Source: Azorinus chamasolen | Lineage: Eukaryota > Mollusca > Bivalvia > Cardiida > Solecurtidae | DNA: 64,000 nt | Reading direction: 5' to 3' | Assembly: GCA_963576725.1 (NCBI GenBank) | Contig: OY755242.1 | Span: forward strand, 59,564,480 to 59,628,479 | Shown: positions 41,781 to 52,468 of the stretch, piece by piece | How positions within the stretch are numbered: the stretch's first letter is position 1 | Layout: each line of letters begins with the position of its first letter | Made by a program: the position numbers and the translations under genes | The notes under the pieces: generated by a model | What the model was told of the DNA's origin: nothing | Database searches by the model: none | Seen by the model: the letters and a program-made list of their open reading frames with translations, nothing else

Positions 41781-41882
41781 CGGCTTCTTGTCTCTGTCAG
41801 TACAGTGGAACGTTGTTCGGGATTCTGTTGTTTTCCGCCAGAAACACACAGAAAAACTTTTCGGCCATTCCGAGCATGCACT

Positions 41883-42136
41883 ATAAACCTTTCCTTCATG
41901 TAAGCGCTTTCCATGTCTTTGTAAACAGAGTAGATCACGATTAGAGGGCTCCTACAGGATCAGTCTGATCAGGGTCTGCTCTGATTGGTTATGGAATTAT
42001 ATAAATATGATTCTACAGTTTTTGCCTGAGCCAAAAAAAACCAAACATGTGTTCATATTCCATAATAAAAAATAAACGAGTTAATATTTATAATGACACT
42101 GTTTCTTACATGAATATTCAACAGGGAAAGGGTTAA
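41883..42136 (-). mobile_element. TTAA-1/TTAA-3 MITE
   Basis: ATAAACCTTTCCTTCATGTA left, right end ATTCAACAGGGAAAGGGTTA; shares its TTAA with the next element. Confidence 0.8.
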
Positions 42137-42381
42137 CCCTTTCCCTCATATAAACACATTTTTCATGGATTTGCAAACAGAGTAGACCCAGATCAGACGG
42201 CTCCTATAGGAGGCGTCTGATCAGGGTCTGCTGTTTGCTAATGGAATTTGAAAGATCTGTTTCTTTAATTTTCAAACTGGCTACAATGTTCTACCTTCCA
42301 TAATTCGTTGTAACTATTTTTGCAATGAATATACAGTAGGTATTGAAATTTGGGATAAACGTATAACAGGGAATGGATTAA
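42133..42381 (-). mobile_element. TTAA-2 MITE
   Basis: Full-length; apex GCTCCTATAGGAGGC. Confidence 0.85.
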
Positions 42382-42388
42382 CCGAATA

Positions 42389-42514
42389 CAGCAAAACCTC
42401 TCTATAACGGCCACTTAAATGTGTTAATTAGTTGGTATTTAGGGCAGGTGGCCACATGCCTTTAGCACAAAAAACTTGATGTTATTTAGTAGCCGTTATA
42501 GAGAGGTCTTACTG
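42389..42514. mobile_element. pogo-D MITE, hairpin deleted
   Basis: CAGCAAAACCTCTCTATAAC left, TA both sides, but the stem between CAGGTGGCCAC and ATGCCTTTAGC is missing. Confidence 0.75.
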
Positions 42515-42966
42515 TACATGTAGTCACAGTGTAACAGAAACGGTGAGAATTGTATAAACAGTCCGTACTTAAAGAAGATCAAACATTACACGTCTTATTT
42601 ATAACTGTTTAACAATTCCCACGTTGAAAGGAGTCTGCTACAGATCTGATATAATTTACTCAAACTTTTCAGATACTATGGATCAAGTGTCAAACAGACA
42701 GGATCATGATAAAAAGCCGAGTTACTCGGCCCCTCATCTGGACTCAAACTTTTAACAATTGTCAGGCAATAATAAACAATACTTTCGTCCCAAAGCATTG
42801 TAAGATTTATAAGTAAACAATGAGCGGTGAGCCATAAAAATCTGTGCAATCCACATTTTGTGGGAATCAGCATTCTGTCAGCATCCTTTTCAATCCATAT
42901 AATCTTCTACACAACAAAAGTACATTATCTTAGATGGATTGCAGCATTGCCGACACCCCTAATTCG
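42515..42966. other. No gene recognised
   Basis: Contains AAACAATGAGCGGTGAGCCA (about 42815), an extra copy of part of the foldback that follows. Confidence 0.4.
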
Positions 42967-43270
42967 TGGAACGTACCAAAATGGCTCACTGAACGTACAT
43001 TCACAGCTCACTGCTCGTTTACCTAATGGTGTTATGGTCTAAGGGAAGCAACTCTTACATTTCCTAAAAGTAAAGTACGAATTCTCTCCCATTGACCGTA
43101 AATTAGGGGATAACCGTTGCGTATTTGAAGATTTGCAGCAGTATATCGGTGGTTTATATGTCGCAAATTTAGTTTTACATGCGACGCGTTAGCGGAGCAT
43201 GTAAAACGATTAGGTAAACAATGAGCAGTGAGCCGTGAATGTACTTTACATTTTGGTACGTTCCAATTAA
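42967..43270. mobile_element. 304-bp foldback element
   Basis: GGAACGTACCAAAATG with AGCTCACTGCTC and GTTTACCTAAT at 42967-43030 is repeated inverted at 43211-43270. The loop contains TGCGACGCGTTAGCGGAGCA. Confidence 0.7.
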
Positions 43271-43274
43271 CGAA

Positions 43275-43640
43275 AAAAATTATTATCATTATTATTGAAA
43301 GTAAAAGATTGACAATAGTATTAATAATAATAATAACAATTATTATTACTATTATTATCATTATTTATACATTTCAGATATATTTTGTAAATATTTATGG
43401 TCAAAGGGAAAGCATTCGTACCTTGCTTAAAGGAAATATTGTAAGAGTTTCTTCCCTTAGACCACAACAAGTAAATGGTATTGATTATCATCATTATTGT
43501 TATTATTAGCTATTTTACATAATAATTATTATTATTACTACTTATTGTTATTATTATCAAGGTTAAGATATTTTTACTTATAATGATAAAAAATAAATAA
43601 GTATACTAAAATTATTATTATAATAACAAGAGCTGTCCGC
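43275..43640. repeat. ATT/AAT low-complexity tract
   Basis: Long runs of ATTATTATT and AATAATAAT, split by a stretch with AAGAGTTTCTTCCCTTAGAC that matches (inverted) 43037-43060. Confidence 0.8.
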
Positions 43641-44075
43641 AGACAGTGCACTCCACTTTCTTTAGGGCTGGATAGTGTAGTGGAAGTCTAAGTCAGAAAG
43701 GGCAGATAACTATAGCAAAATTAATTTTAGGGTTACCTGCCCTTGTGGAATGGGTCCCCCTTGTAATAGTTAACATGCATACCAAATTTGAACCAAATAT
43801 CTTGGACAGTTTCTGAGACATGGACCTTAACATAAAACTTAACCAACAATGAAATTTCTAAGTCGAAAAAGGGGCATAACTATGGAAAAAATAATTTTAG
43901 GGTTACTTACCCTTGTGAAATTGGTTGCCCTTGTGATATTAAACATACATACCAAATTTGAACCAAATATCTTTGATGGTTTCTGAGAAATGGACCTTAA
44001 CAAAAAGGTTAATCAACGCAGACGCCGATGAGAGGGTCATGACAATAGCTCTACTTTTTGAAAAGTGGAGCTAAT
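43628..44075 (+). repeat. Dispersed repeat with AAGAGCTGTCCGCAGACAGT start
   Basis: Two internal copies of about 170 bp (AATTTTAGGGTTACCTGCCC, CATACCAAATTTGAACCAAA). It ends with the hairpin AGCTCTACTTTTTGAAAAGT. The type is recalled from bivalve genomes. Confidence 0.65.
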
Positions 44076-44325
44076 AATGATATACAGTACTTTCAACATT
44101 TTTTTTACACTTTATTGGAAACAACTATTAGTCTTTCCTTACAATAAAGTACAAATTCTCTCCCTTTGACTATAAATGTAATTTAACGAAATGGTTTTTG
44201 TGAAGTGCTGAAGGTACTGGTGGTCTGGGGCTCATTTTATTATAAACATCCTGTTTTGTGCTAATTGGTTTGTCACATTATTAAGAAAAAATGATAGATG
44301 TAAACAGCACACATTTTTTTATCAG
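44076..44325. other. No feature recognised
   Basis: AT-rich sequence. Confidence 0.35.
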
Positions 44326-44575
44326 TTAACCCTTCGCTTGCTATTCGCGTCAATATAGCTACATGTAAATAGTGAAGACCCAGATGAGACAGCTCCTGCA
44401 GGAGCTGTCTCATCAGGGTCTGCACTATTTACAAGTTGATTTTCCAGCCAGTGCACTCCACAGCAGTGATTGCACAGCGAAATACATGTACACAGTGAAG
44501 ATATATATAATTATACAACAGGGCATGGGTAAAGAAGGAGAAATGTATTTTAAAATTCAGCAAGAGAAGGGTTAA
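44326..44575. mobile_element. TTAA-5 MITE, copy 2
   Basis: Exactly 250 bp like copy 1 at 20883, the same orientation and ends; stem perfect at the apex (GCTCCTGCAGGAGC). Confidence 0.9.
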
Positions 44576-44702
44576 GAGAGGAGGATAAAGTGTTTTAAAA
44601 CAGGTAGTGTTCTTTCTGAGAATGAATACAGGAAAATACAACCTATTAATTAACATAATATACTGAAATATTCATAAAGTCTGCTAGCAATTTACATAAT
44701 AA

Positions 44703-45262
44703 TAACAAGAACCCCGTGTGTCGGAGCACTATACGCCTGAAGTCTGTGCTGTTGTAACATGCACTATATTAATTTGAGTTGAAAGTCACTGTGACCTTGA
44801 CCTTTGACCCCACTGACATCAAAATCAATGGGGATCATCTACTAGCCATGACCAACCTTCCTACTAAGTATGAAGAAAGCACACCTAATACTTATCAATG
44901 TATTGAGCGGACAGGAGTTTTGAGTTGAAGGTCATGGTGACCTTGACCGTTGACCGACTGACTTCAAAATCAAAAGGTGTCATCTAATAGCCATGACCAA
45001 CCTTCCTACTAAGTATGAAGACAGCACACCTAATACTTATCAAGTTATTGAGCGGACAAGAGTTTTTAGTTGAAGGTCATGGTGACCTTGACCTTTCACT
45101 TACTGATCTCAAAATCAATAGGGGTCATCTACTAGCCATGATCAACCTTCCTATTAAGTATGAAGACATCACACCCAATAATTGTCAAGTTACTGAGCGG
45201 ACAAAGATGTGGCTAACGGACGGACAGACAGAGGGACGAGCGCCATACCATAATACGACTGA
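44703..45262 (+). repeat. Dispersed repeat with about 145-bp tandem units
   Basis: AACAAGAACCCCGTGTGTCG left. Three units carry GGTCATGGTGACCTTGACC, CATCTACTAGCCATGACCAA and TTATTGAGCGGACAAGAG. It ends with GGACAGACAGAGGGACG. Confidence 0.7.
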
Positions 45263-46755
45263 AGTTACCTTTGGGCATTTAAAAAGTGTAAGGCAGATCA
45301 TTTCACTACCATTCATATCGATTTCAAACTTTTGGCATTTCTGAAAAGCATCATTACAGTAAAATTCTCCTGTCACTACAAAGTCGTGTGATGAGGCCTT
45401 TCGAGAGTTGCATGTTTCCTAAGTATGTCAAGGAAAATCTAGGAAGTCCTAGACACTCACTTTCTACCCCAGGATCATGGTGTGATGACCAGTAGACAAT
45501 ACTATATACCAAGTATCGTAGGTTTAGTCATTATGGTTTTGGAGTAGATTTTTTTTTTACTTTTTCCTACATATGTCTATGTAAAACAAGACGCCTTAGA
45601 GCAGATACTTTGACCAAGGTAATGATGTGAACAATCATGGTAGAAGAACACAAGACACTTACGGCTTCCCTGCAGTTGCTCTGACTTCAGCAAAGTCATT
45701 GAGTACATATTTGACGGACTTTGTTGTTGTCATGCTATCTTATACATATTGTCATGTGTTTACCGTCTCCTATGTTGTGGGTTAGTCTGGCGGGGATACC
45801 TTTATTAACACTATTTGTTAAGCTTGAGTGACTTTGAGATAAGTATGAGGTTAGAACTACTTTTTCATAGCTATAAATCAAATATACATATATGTATAAG
45901 CGTTTACTTTATGGTTTTAGAGAAGAAGATTAAATTTATTTAAGTTTTTCCCAACAAAACCTCAGAATATATACCTCCTTTCCAAGATGCATCCACACAC
46001 ACAACTTGGTATTTCTGGACAAGGTATTATTAGGGAGCTATATCTCAGAGAAATATTTGCTAAATTTGAGGTCAGAGTTCTAGTTCAAGGTCACAGCGAG
46101 CCCAGAATAATTTTCATATAAAAGCTATCTATTTACCAAATTTGGTAAAGATATTAAAACTGTAAGTAAAGTTATCATCCAGAAACGAAAGTTTTTTGTT
46201 GCCTGCCGCAAATGACATTCACCATTTTAATAACCAGGAATCTGGTCAAAAGTAAGAATAATTGACTCTGTTCATTTCTTTTTAGAAAAGCACACCTGTA
46301 CCTACGTTCTTTCAATTCTTTTCTCAATATAAAACATATTGAGCAGAAAAGAAACCACAAACAAAATATTGCATCAGCAGCAGGGGTCGAATTAACGCGA
46401 GGTACGAAGAGTGTTGACAGTCTTCCACACACTAGACTGAGCTATTTTGAACATGTATTCGAAATAGCTCAATTGAGTGCGAGAAAGTTCTTCAAGTTCA
46501 TACCTCACATGAATTCAATTGAATACATACATTACATAATAACGCAAAAAAATATGACGGGAATAAATAGATTAATTAACATTAATTAATATGGTCATAT
46601 TCTCGATTCAATATTTTTTATATTTCATTCTTGTTTAGTAGTTGATATCATTGTTTATTGATAATTAAATCACTAAATCCATATACTTTCCCCCAACTTC
46701 ACATCAAAATCTGTTCGGCCAATCCTCAGTCATTTACTAACCTGAATACATTATT
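45263..46755. other. No gene recognised
   Basis: A 1.5-kb stretch without a supported coding frame. A weak dispersed piece lies at about 46025-46160 (AGCTATATCTCAGAGAAATA). A short hairpin at 46434-46475 pairs GAGCTATTT with AAATAGCTC. Confidence 0.4.
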
Positions 46756-46933
46756 TTAACCCTTTCCTCCATAGGCTATTTTACCCAACCTCTTTGAATG
46801 AATCTACCCAAAAGGAACATTTACTAGAGGAAAGTAAAATTTTAGAAATTTGCAGTTTGAAACCATCACAATGGTTTCAAGAAGTGGTTATTACAGAGGC
46901 ATAGAAAGGTGCATTTATGGATGAAAGGGTTAA
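46756..46933 (+). mobile_element. TTAA-4/TTAA-1 hybrid MITE, stem deleted
   Basis: The left part is TTAA-4 (TAGGCTATTTT.., AACCTCTTTGAATGAATCTA), but the right end is TTAA-1-like (GGCATAGAAAGGTGCATTTA). The stem lost its apex. Confidence 0.7.
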
Positions 46934-47214
46934 ATCAATGAAGTGATTAGAACCAGGCACTTCTCCACAAACACCAGTATTAGATCTAACATCTATATAT
47001 TTACTTATAGTATCAACAAGTGCATTAATCAAACACAGTGCTTTGACAATAACTAGGAAGCTAGTTAACTTGTTCATATCAATTTTTCATGTTTACACAT
47101 TCAGTATTCAGTAATAGGTGCCCTTTGATGCTCCGCATCAATGCTTTTCTTGTATTATTTACTGTTGTTACATTTAGTAAGTTTAAAGTTAACCCATGGT
47201 GACATGGATCAAGA

Positions 47215-47355
47215 TTTAACCTCAAGTTAGTGGTACATAAATTCACATTGACACGTAAATTGTTCAAGCTAGTACATGTAGTACATAAATTCACATTGAC
47301 ACATAAACTGCTCAAGTTAGTGGTACATAAACTCACATTGACACGTAAATTGCTG
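47215..47355 (+). repeat. Tandem repeat, about 48-bp unit, three copies
   Basis: GTACATAAATTCACATTGAC with ACGTAAATTGCTCAAGTTAG. Confidence 0.75.
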
Positions 47356-47432
47356 GAAGCTCAGATTGCATTTTTGTAGAGAAATGAGAATAAAACTGAA
47401 GGATATAAAAAAGTCTAATCAGCATGCCGAGA

Positions 47433-47560
47433 TTAACCCTTTGAATGTGGAAAATGAGTGGAGTCATATGCAATCAGTGTAGACCCAGATCAGGAGCCTC
47501 TAATCAGGGCCTACACTGTTTGTCATTCAAATTCCTCTCGCAGTTTACCCTTTCATACTG
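47433..47560. repeat. TTAA-6 MITE, right end decayed
   Basis: TTAACCCTTTGAATGTGGAA, stem CAGTGTAGACCCAGATCAGG to CTACACTGTTTGTCATTCAA. Confidence 0.6.
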
Positions 47561-47645
47561 TATGGACTCTAACAAGAAACAATGATGGACTCTAACAAGA
47601 AACAATGATGGACTATGCAACTCTGAACATTCATAATTGAAAAGG

Positions 47646-47870
47646 TTAGCCCTGGTTCCCTGTTCTATGTTTAACCCTGGTTCCCTGTTCTATGTTTAAC
47701 CCTGGTTCCCTGTTCTATGTTTAACCCTGGTTCCCTGTTCTATGTTTAGCCCTGGTTCCCTGTTCTATGTTTAGCCCTGGTTCCCTGTTCTATGTTTAGC
47801 CCTGGTTCCCTGTTCTATGTTTAACCCTGGTTCCCTGTTCTATGTTTAACCCTGGTTCCCTGTTCTATGT
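47646..47870 (+). repeat. 25-bp tandem array of a TTAA-2 end
   Basis: Nine head-to-tail units of TTARCCCTGGTTCCCTGTTC + TATGT, nearly identical, running straight into the left end of the TTAA-2 copy whose first 25 bp are the last unit. Confidence 0.95.
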
Positions 47871-48068
47871 TTATTACACATTTCACTACCTATTGAACAT
47901 TCGTGGACAGAATAGTTACATTGAAATACGGAATGTGGAACATTATTGCCATTTTGTAACTAAAGAAACAGATTTATAAAATTCCGTTAGCAAACAATGC
48001 AGACCCTGATCTGGGTCTACTTTGTTTGCAGATGCATGGAAACATGTTTATATTAAGGAAAGGGTTAA
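47846..48068 (+). mobile_element. TTAA-2 MITE at the end of the array
   Basis: Hairpin apex deleted (GACCCTGATCTGGGTCTACT); right TTAA at 48065-48068. Confidence 0.8.
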
Positions 48069-48190
48069 GAATAGCTTCTTTATTTCTCCACCTTTATTAA
48101 TAACTGACCGAAGAAGCCAGTCAAATCTTTCTGCAACAACCATTCAAAAAAAGCCTCAATTCTGGGTCTATAAGGCAGGTGGTTGCTTAA
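48069..48190. repeat. Fragments of TIR-B and pogo-F
   Basis: AAGAATAGCTTCTTTATTTC is a TIR-B arm; TAAGGCAGGTGGTTGCTTAA is a pogo-F arm cut at its TTAA by the next element. Confidence 0.55.
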
Positions 48191-48435
48191 CCCTTAACTC
48201 CATGAATATTCATGTAAGAAATAATGACATCACAAATATAGATTACTTTATTTGTTATATGAACACAGAAACTGTTGACAATGGCAGAAAATGTAGAGTC
48301 ATATCTACATTATTTCATAAGCAAACATAGCAGACCCTGATCAGATAGCTTCTACAGGAGCTGTCTGATCTGGGTCTACTCTGTTTGCAAAGTTGCAAAG
48401 GATTAGAGAAGCATATTAGTGGAAGAAAGGGTTAA
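48187..48435 (+). mobile_element. TTAA-1 MITE at a pogo-F TTAA
   Basis: TTAA-bounded, stem apex GCTTCTACAGGAGC. Inserted at the same position in a pogo-F arm as the element at 31934; the other half of the pogo-F is missing. Confidence 0.8.
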
Positions 48436-48538
48436 TTAATCTTTTCCATCATTGAAACGCATTTTATCACATAATCTGCCATGTGGGAGTGCTGAAACAG
48501 AGTGCCGTAAATCACGGAAATGCACCAGTGCATTTTTT

Positions 48539-48780
48539 ATATGGCAATGAACATATGAACACAAGGAATATTGGCCATGGTAGAAACTGTAGAGTCATAT
48601 TTATAATTGTTTCATAAGCAAACAGAGCAGACCCTGATCAGATGGCTCCTAGAGGAGCTGTCTGATCTGAGTCTACTCTGTTTGCAAAGGCGTTGAAAGG
48701 CGTATTTACGGAGGAAAGAGTTAGTAAACATTCATGATGTAATTATTTCTTACATGAATATTGAACAGGGAAAATGACAT
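48539..48780 (+). mobile_element. TTAA-1 MITE, left arm truncated, plus an end fragment
   Basis: 48539-48724 has the stem (apex GCTCCTAGAGGAGC) and right end GGAGGAAAGAGTTA; 48726-48774 is a reversed fragment (ATTTCTTACATGAATATTGA). Confidence 0.7.
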
Positions 48781-48847
48781 AAAGTGACAATAACAGCACT
48801 GTTCTATAGTAAATCATAAATATATAGGTCCAGGAAAATTATTTATG

Positions 48848-50068
48848 TCACACAAGCAGAAAGGTCTGCATAGTCTTGCTATCCATTTTCGACTGAATCA
48901 ACAACAGATCGCCGAAACAGGCAAGGCCACACGGGCAAGACAAACCATCCCTATTACACAGAACCACCCCTAACTCTTCTCCGGTTGGAGAAATCTGACG
49001 AACAGTGTCAGATTCATAGTCCACCACAAAGATATTATCAAGGTTATCTGTTGTGATGTTTCTCGGGTCATTCATATCTCGCCGATTTTTAACACTGAAG
49101 TTAACATTGCCGTCAACATCAATAGACGTCACAGAACGGGCTTCCACATCAGAGATGACAATATTCCGTCCTTTTTTCAAGGAGCATAGGTACCATGGTG
49201 ATCGGATTTTGAAACTACTGTTGGCATTACTGTGTCTGCGAAGAATGTTTCCGTATATGTCAAGAAGCCGTATTTCAAACTTGCCCCTATTTTTGACACT
49301 GACTGCTATGCAGTCATCTATAAGTGATGCCACACCGAAACATTCACCATCCACCTTGATAGTGAGGATGTACTGTATCTCTCTACAGTCTGCCCTAAAC
49401 AAGTGTATGCCTTTAGCATGGGCTTCTGTGACGAAAAACTTGGAGCCGTCACTCACAGAAGCACTTAGATCCCAAGGTTCTTTCTTCATCGGAAAGACGG
49501 ACAGGCACATGAAGTGTTTATTATATAGTTTCAGATTTTTATTGTTTGCGTCAGCCAGGATAATATACCCCTCCTCCAAAACGATACAAGAACAGATGAA
49601 ACTGTTTCGGTAATCGGTGCTCACTTGAAGTTTTAGCTCTGTGCTTCTCTTGACATTTTTGGCGACACTGTTAATAACAGATTGCCGATTTTCACTTGGA
49701 TGAATATAATCTATAGATGCACGGCCAGTTGCCACCATGCTGAGATTACTCGCCCTGGAGAAGGAAACTGGCTTATCCTTCCTCATTGCATGTCGGTAGC
49801 GCTCCAGAAACTCCTCACCCACAACAATCCCGTGATTCAGCGTCATTAGAGTATCCTCATGTTGCTTTGCACATTTCATGCAATAAAAATCACCACACAC
49901 TTTACAGAACCCATAGGCATCTACAATCAGCTTATTCTTGACACACTTAGTACAGAACAAGTCCGGGTATTTTGGAACACTCCTATCTGTCATGATTCGT
50001 CTGTTTGTTCCAGGCACTATGTGTGTTAGCCGTCTCGGTGAGTAGGGTTGTGGAAAGAAAAATGTCAT
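48848..50068 (-). CDS. B-box zinc-finger / beta-propeller (TRIM-like) protein, intronless
   Basis: One uninterrupted frame of 406 codons, TGA stop. Residues 39-79 form a B-box-type zinc site: C39-x2-C42, C55-x2-C58, C63-x2-C66, then H70 and H79. From about residue 150 to the end there are six propeller-like strands of the NHL/TRIM type, for example around CIVLEEGYIILADANNKNL (about 160), GSKFFVTEAHAKGIHLF (about 207), GRNIVISDVEARSVTSIDVD and DNIFVVDYESDTVRQISPTG near the end. There is no RING finger before the B-box and only a short linker where TRIM proteins have a coiled coil, so E3-ligase activity is not expected from this polypeptide; binding through the propeller is the likelier role. 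Single-exon B-box/NHL genes are common in molluscs. Met26 is an alternative start. It is transcribed opposite to the plus-strand gene and flanked by TTAA elements on both sides. Confidence 0.9.
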   Translation of the reverse strand: MTFFFPQPYSPRRLTHIVPGTNRRIMTDRSVPKYPDLFCTKCVKNKLIVDAYGFCKVCGDFYCMKCAKQHEDTLMTLNHGIVVGEEFLERYRHAMRKDKPVSFSRASNLSMVATGRASIDYIHPSENRQSVINSVAKNVKRSTELKLQVSTDYRNSFICSCIVLEEGYIILADANNKNLKLYNKHFMCLSVFPMKKEPWDLSASVSDGSKFFVTEAHAKGIHLFRADCREIQYILTIKVDGECFGVASLIDDCIAVSVKNRGKFEIRLLDIYGNILRRHSNANSSFKIRSPWYLCSLKKGRNIVISDVEARSVTSIDVDGNVNFSVKNRRDMNDPRNITTDNLDNIFVVDYESDTVRQISPTGEELGVVLCNRDGLSCPCGLACFGDLLLIQSKMDSKTMQTFLLV

Positions 50069-50218
50069 TTCTATTATGGAGCTAATGTCCTCACATGTAG
50101 CAGATTCTGGTCTAAGCTGTTATTCTCTGGATATTGCAGAAATACTACGAATTTGCCTTTCCAACATCATTCAGAAGATACTCAGAAGATACTATTGACA
50201 AAATAATTCTTCCATCTA

Positions 50219-50406
50219 TATAAACCCTTTACTCCATAAATATGCCTTCACTGCCTATGCAAATAGAGTAGACCCAGATTTGTCAGAGCTGTTTGATCTG
50301 GGTCTGCTCCATTTGCTTCTGGAATAATGCATATTTTCATATGTTGTAAGAAATCAGATAATTAATATTCATTTCTTACATGAATATTCATGGAGTAAAG
50401 GGTTAA
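50219..50406 (-). mobile_element. TTAA-1 MITE, shortened
   Basis: Lies about 150 bp upstream of the B-box gene start. ATAAACCCTTTACTCCATAA left, right TTAA intact; the stem lost part of its first arm. Confidence 0.8.
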
Positions 50407-51039
50407 TATGAATCCCACTGCCATGTTTATATTCAATTACTTCATCCACCTACTGAACAATTGGAATCCAAACTAAACACATGGGTCTATGTTGCTTGTG
50501 TGTTCTCTTTAAAACATAGACTTCACTATTGTAACAGTATTAATTCCATAGCTAGTCAATTACCAGTTACCTTCCCATCACCCAGTGCAAATATATCATC
50601 CAACATTCCCTATCATATTTCATGCAAATTTATCATATCATTTGCACTTGGTGATATCTGTAATTTATTTAAAAGCCTCTGTACATATTTGAACTGCTTT
50701 AAGTTGAGGCAAAGTACAAGTTTGAATTTCAAAAGTTTTGAAATAGTTCCAAAATCACATTTTCAGTTCACTGAAGCTGAACAGTGAGGCATACAAATCT
50801 AGCTGAGCAGAAATACAGATATAAATGACATGAAATTAATGCTACACTACACCTGGATTTCTCACTGGTTTAAAGTTTTATTTTGGCAGCAACATGCATA
50901 TTAATTATTCTCCTCGATTGTCAGTTTATTTTTTAAAGCAAGCCAATGACCCTTGAACATCAAAGTATTTATCATATCAAAATCTCGTATTGTGGACTGG
51001 GTTATGAATTTTTGTACTGTATTCTTGCCATTTACTAAT
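50407..51039. other. No feature recognised
   Basis: A 108-codon plus-strand frame here has no domain, no splice support and AT-driven composition, so it is not called. Confidence 0.4.
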
Positions 51040-51250
51040 TTAACTCTTTCCCTCATGAATAATCGTGTGGGAAATCATGTATTAACCCTTTCCTTCATGA
51101 ATATTCATTTAACCCATTCCTTGTTCATATAAGTAATAATATCATGAATACCCATTAGCTGATTTTTTATGATGTAAACTTTTCAACTTGAATTGGATCT
51201 GTATCATGTCAAAGGCAAACAGAGCAGACCCTGATCAGGCTCCTATTAGT
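51040..51250 (+). repeat. Three stacked TTAA-family left ends
   Basis: TTAACTCTTTCCCTCATGAA, TTAACCCTTTCCTTCATGAA and TTAACCCATTCCTTGTTCAT follow one another within 80 bp. Only the last runs on to a partial TTAA-3 body and stem. Confidence 0.65.
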
Positions 51251-51401
51251 ATACTCTATATATTGATTACAGATCTTATTCTCTAATATTTGCAACAAAT
51301 TATATTTACAATATTTTTCAGTTTGGAAATTTCATGGAGTATTATGCTATCTTTCATTATTAAGAGATTCTGTCAGCAAAAACTGTAGTCTGCTTCAGTT
51401 C

Positions 51402-51598
51402 TTAACTCTTTACACCATAAATACACCTTCCAGTGCCTTAGCAAACAGAGTAGACCAAGATCAGACAGCTCCTATATGAGCTATCTGATCATAGTTTATG
51501 TTGCATCATAAGCAAACAGAGCAGACCCTGATCAGATGACTCCTGTAGTCCTGGGACTTCTCATTGGGTAAAGGCATATTAATGGAGTAAAGGGTTAA
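51402..51598. mobile_element. TTAA-1 chimera with two hairpins
   Basis: The left half is the reversed TTAA-1 hairpin end (GCAAACAGAGTAGACCAAGA, apex GCTCCTATATGAGC). The right half is a forward stem (CATAAGCAAACAGAGCAGAC) and right end GGAGTAAAGGG. TTAA on both sides. Confidence 0.7.
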
Positions 51599-51824
51599 CC
51601 CTTTCCCGCCATAGGCTATTTTTAGATCCAACCTCTTTGAATAAATCTACCCAAAAGGAGCATTAACTAGAGAAAACGAAATTTTTAGAATTCTGTAGTT
51701 TTGAAACCATTGTGATAAATAGAGCATTTGCTCCTAAGGAGCAAATGCTCTATTTATCACAATGGTTTCAAAAAATGACTTTCACATAGGCGTAGAAAGG
51801 CATATTTATGGAGGAAAGGGTTAA
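51595..51824 (+). mobile_element. TTAA-4 MITE with a TTAA-1-type right end
   Basis: Perfect TTAA-4 stem (apex GCTCCTAAGGAGC), then GGCGTAGAAAGGCATATTTA, which belongs to TTAA-1. Confidence 0.8.
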
Positions 51825-51962
51825 AGCATCAAATTTCATTGAGGAATCTGAATGACAACCAGTATTGACACTGATCAAGAGGGATCCTCTAAGAGCCCAC
51901 TGATCTGGATCTTCGCTGTTTGCAGATGCCAGTTAACATTTTTCCAATTTTCAAAGGGTTAA
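51821..51962. mobile_element. TTAA-6 MITE
   Basis: TTAAAGCATCAAATTTCATT to CAATTTTCAAAGGGTTAA, linked to neighbours on both sides by shared TTAA. Confidence 0.75.
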
Positions 51963-52206
51963 CCCTTTACTCCATGAATATTCATGTAAGAAATAATGAC
52001 GTCATGAATATGAATTAGATTAATTAGTTAATAGCACATGGACACAGAAACTTTTAGCTTAGGCAAAAACTATAGAATCATATCTATACTATATCATAAG
52101 CAAACAGAGCAGACTCTGATCAGACGGCTCCTATAGGAGCTGTCTGATCTGGGTCTACTTTGTTTGCAAAGGCATAGAGAGGCGTATTTTTGCAGTAAAG
52201 GGTTAA
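51959..52206 (+). mobile_element. TTAA-1 MITE
   Basis: Full-length; carries TGACGTCATGAATATG; apex GCTCCTATAGGAGC. Confidence 0.9.
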
Positions 52207-52468
52207 GAAATCATGACTTAAGTCAATGGAAATAGCAGGTAATCACAAGAGTATAATTATATTGTATGAAAATATTTTATTTTTCTTACTATACATTATA
52301 AATATACACTATGTTACATATAAATTATCAAGCTATTCTACAGTACCATAACATTATATGTACATATACTGATGTCTCCCTGTAAACCAAGCTCCACCTT
52401 TCAACACTGAATTAACAGTGGAATAGCCCATCCGTGTTTCACTATAGACTCCATTCTGTATAAAAAAC
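52207..52468. other. No feature recognised
   Basis: AT-rich sequence. Confidence 0.35.

Noticed and set aside
41606..41944. Glycine- and proline-rich open frames
   Set aside because: Created by the poly-G tract on either strand.
49053..49613. 186-codon plus-strand frame
   Set aside because: Antisense shadow of the B-box/propeller gene.
50461..50787. 108-codon plus-strand frame
   Set aside because: AT-driven composition, no recognisable domain and no splice or promoter evidence.
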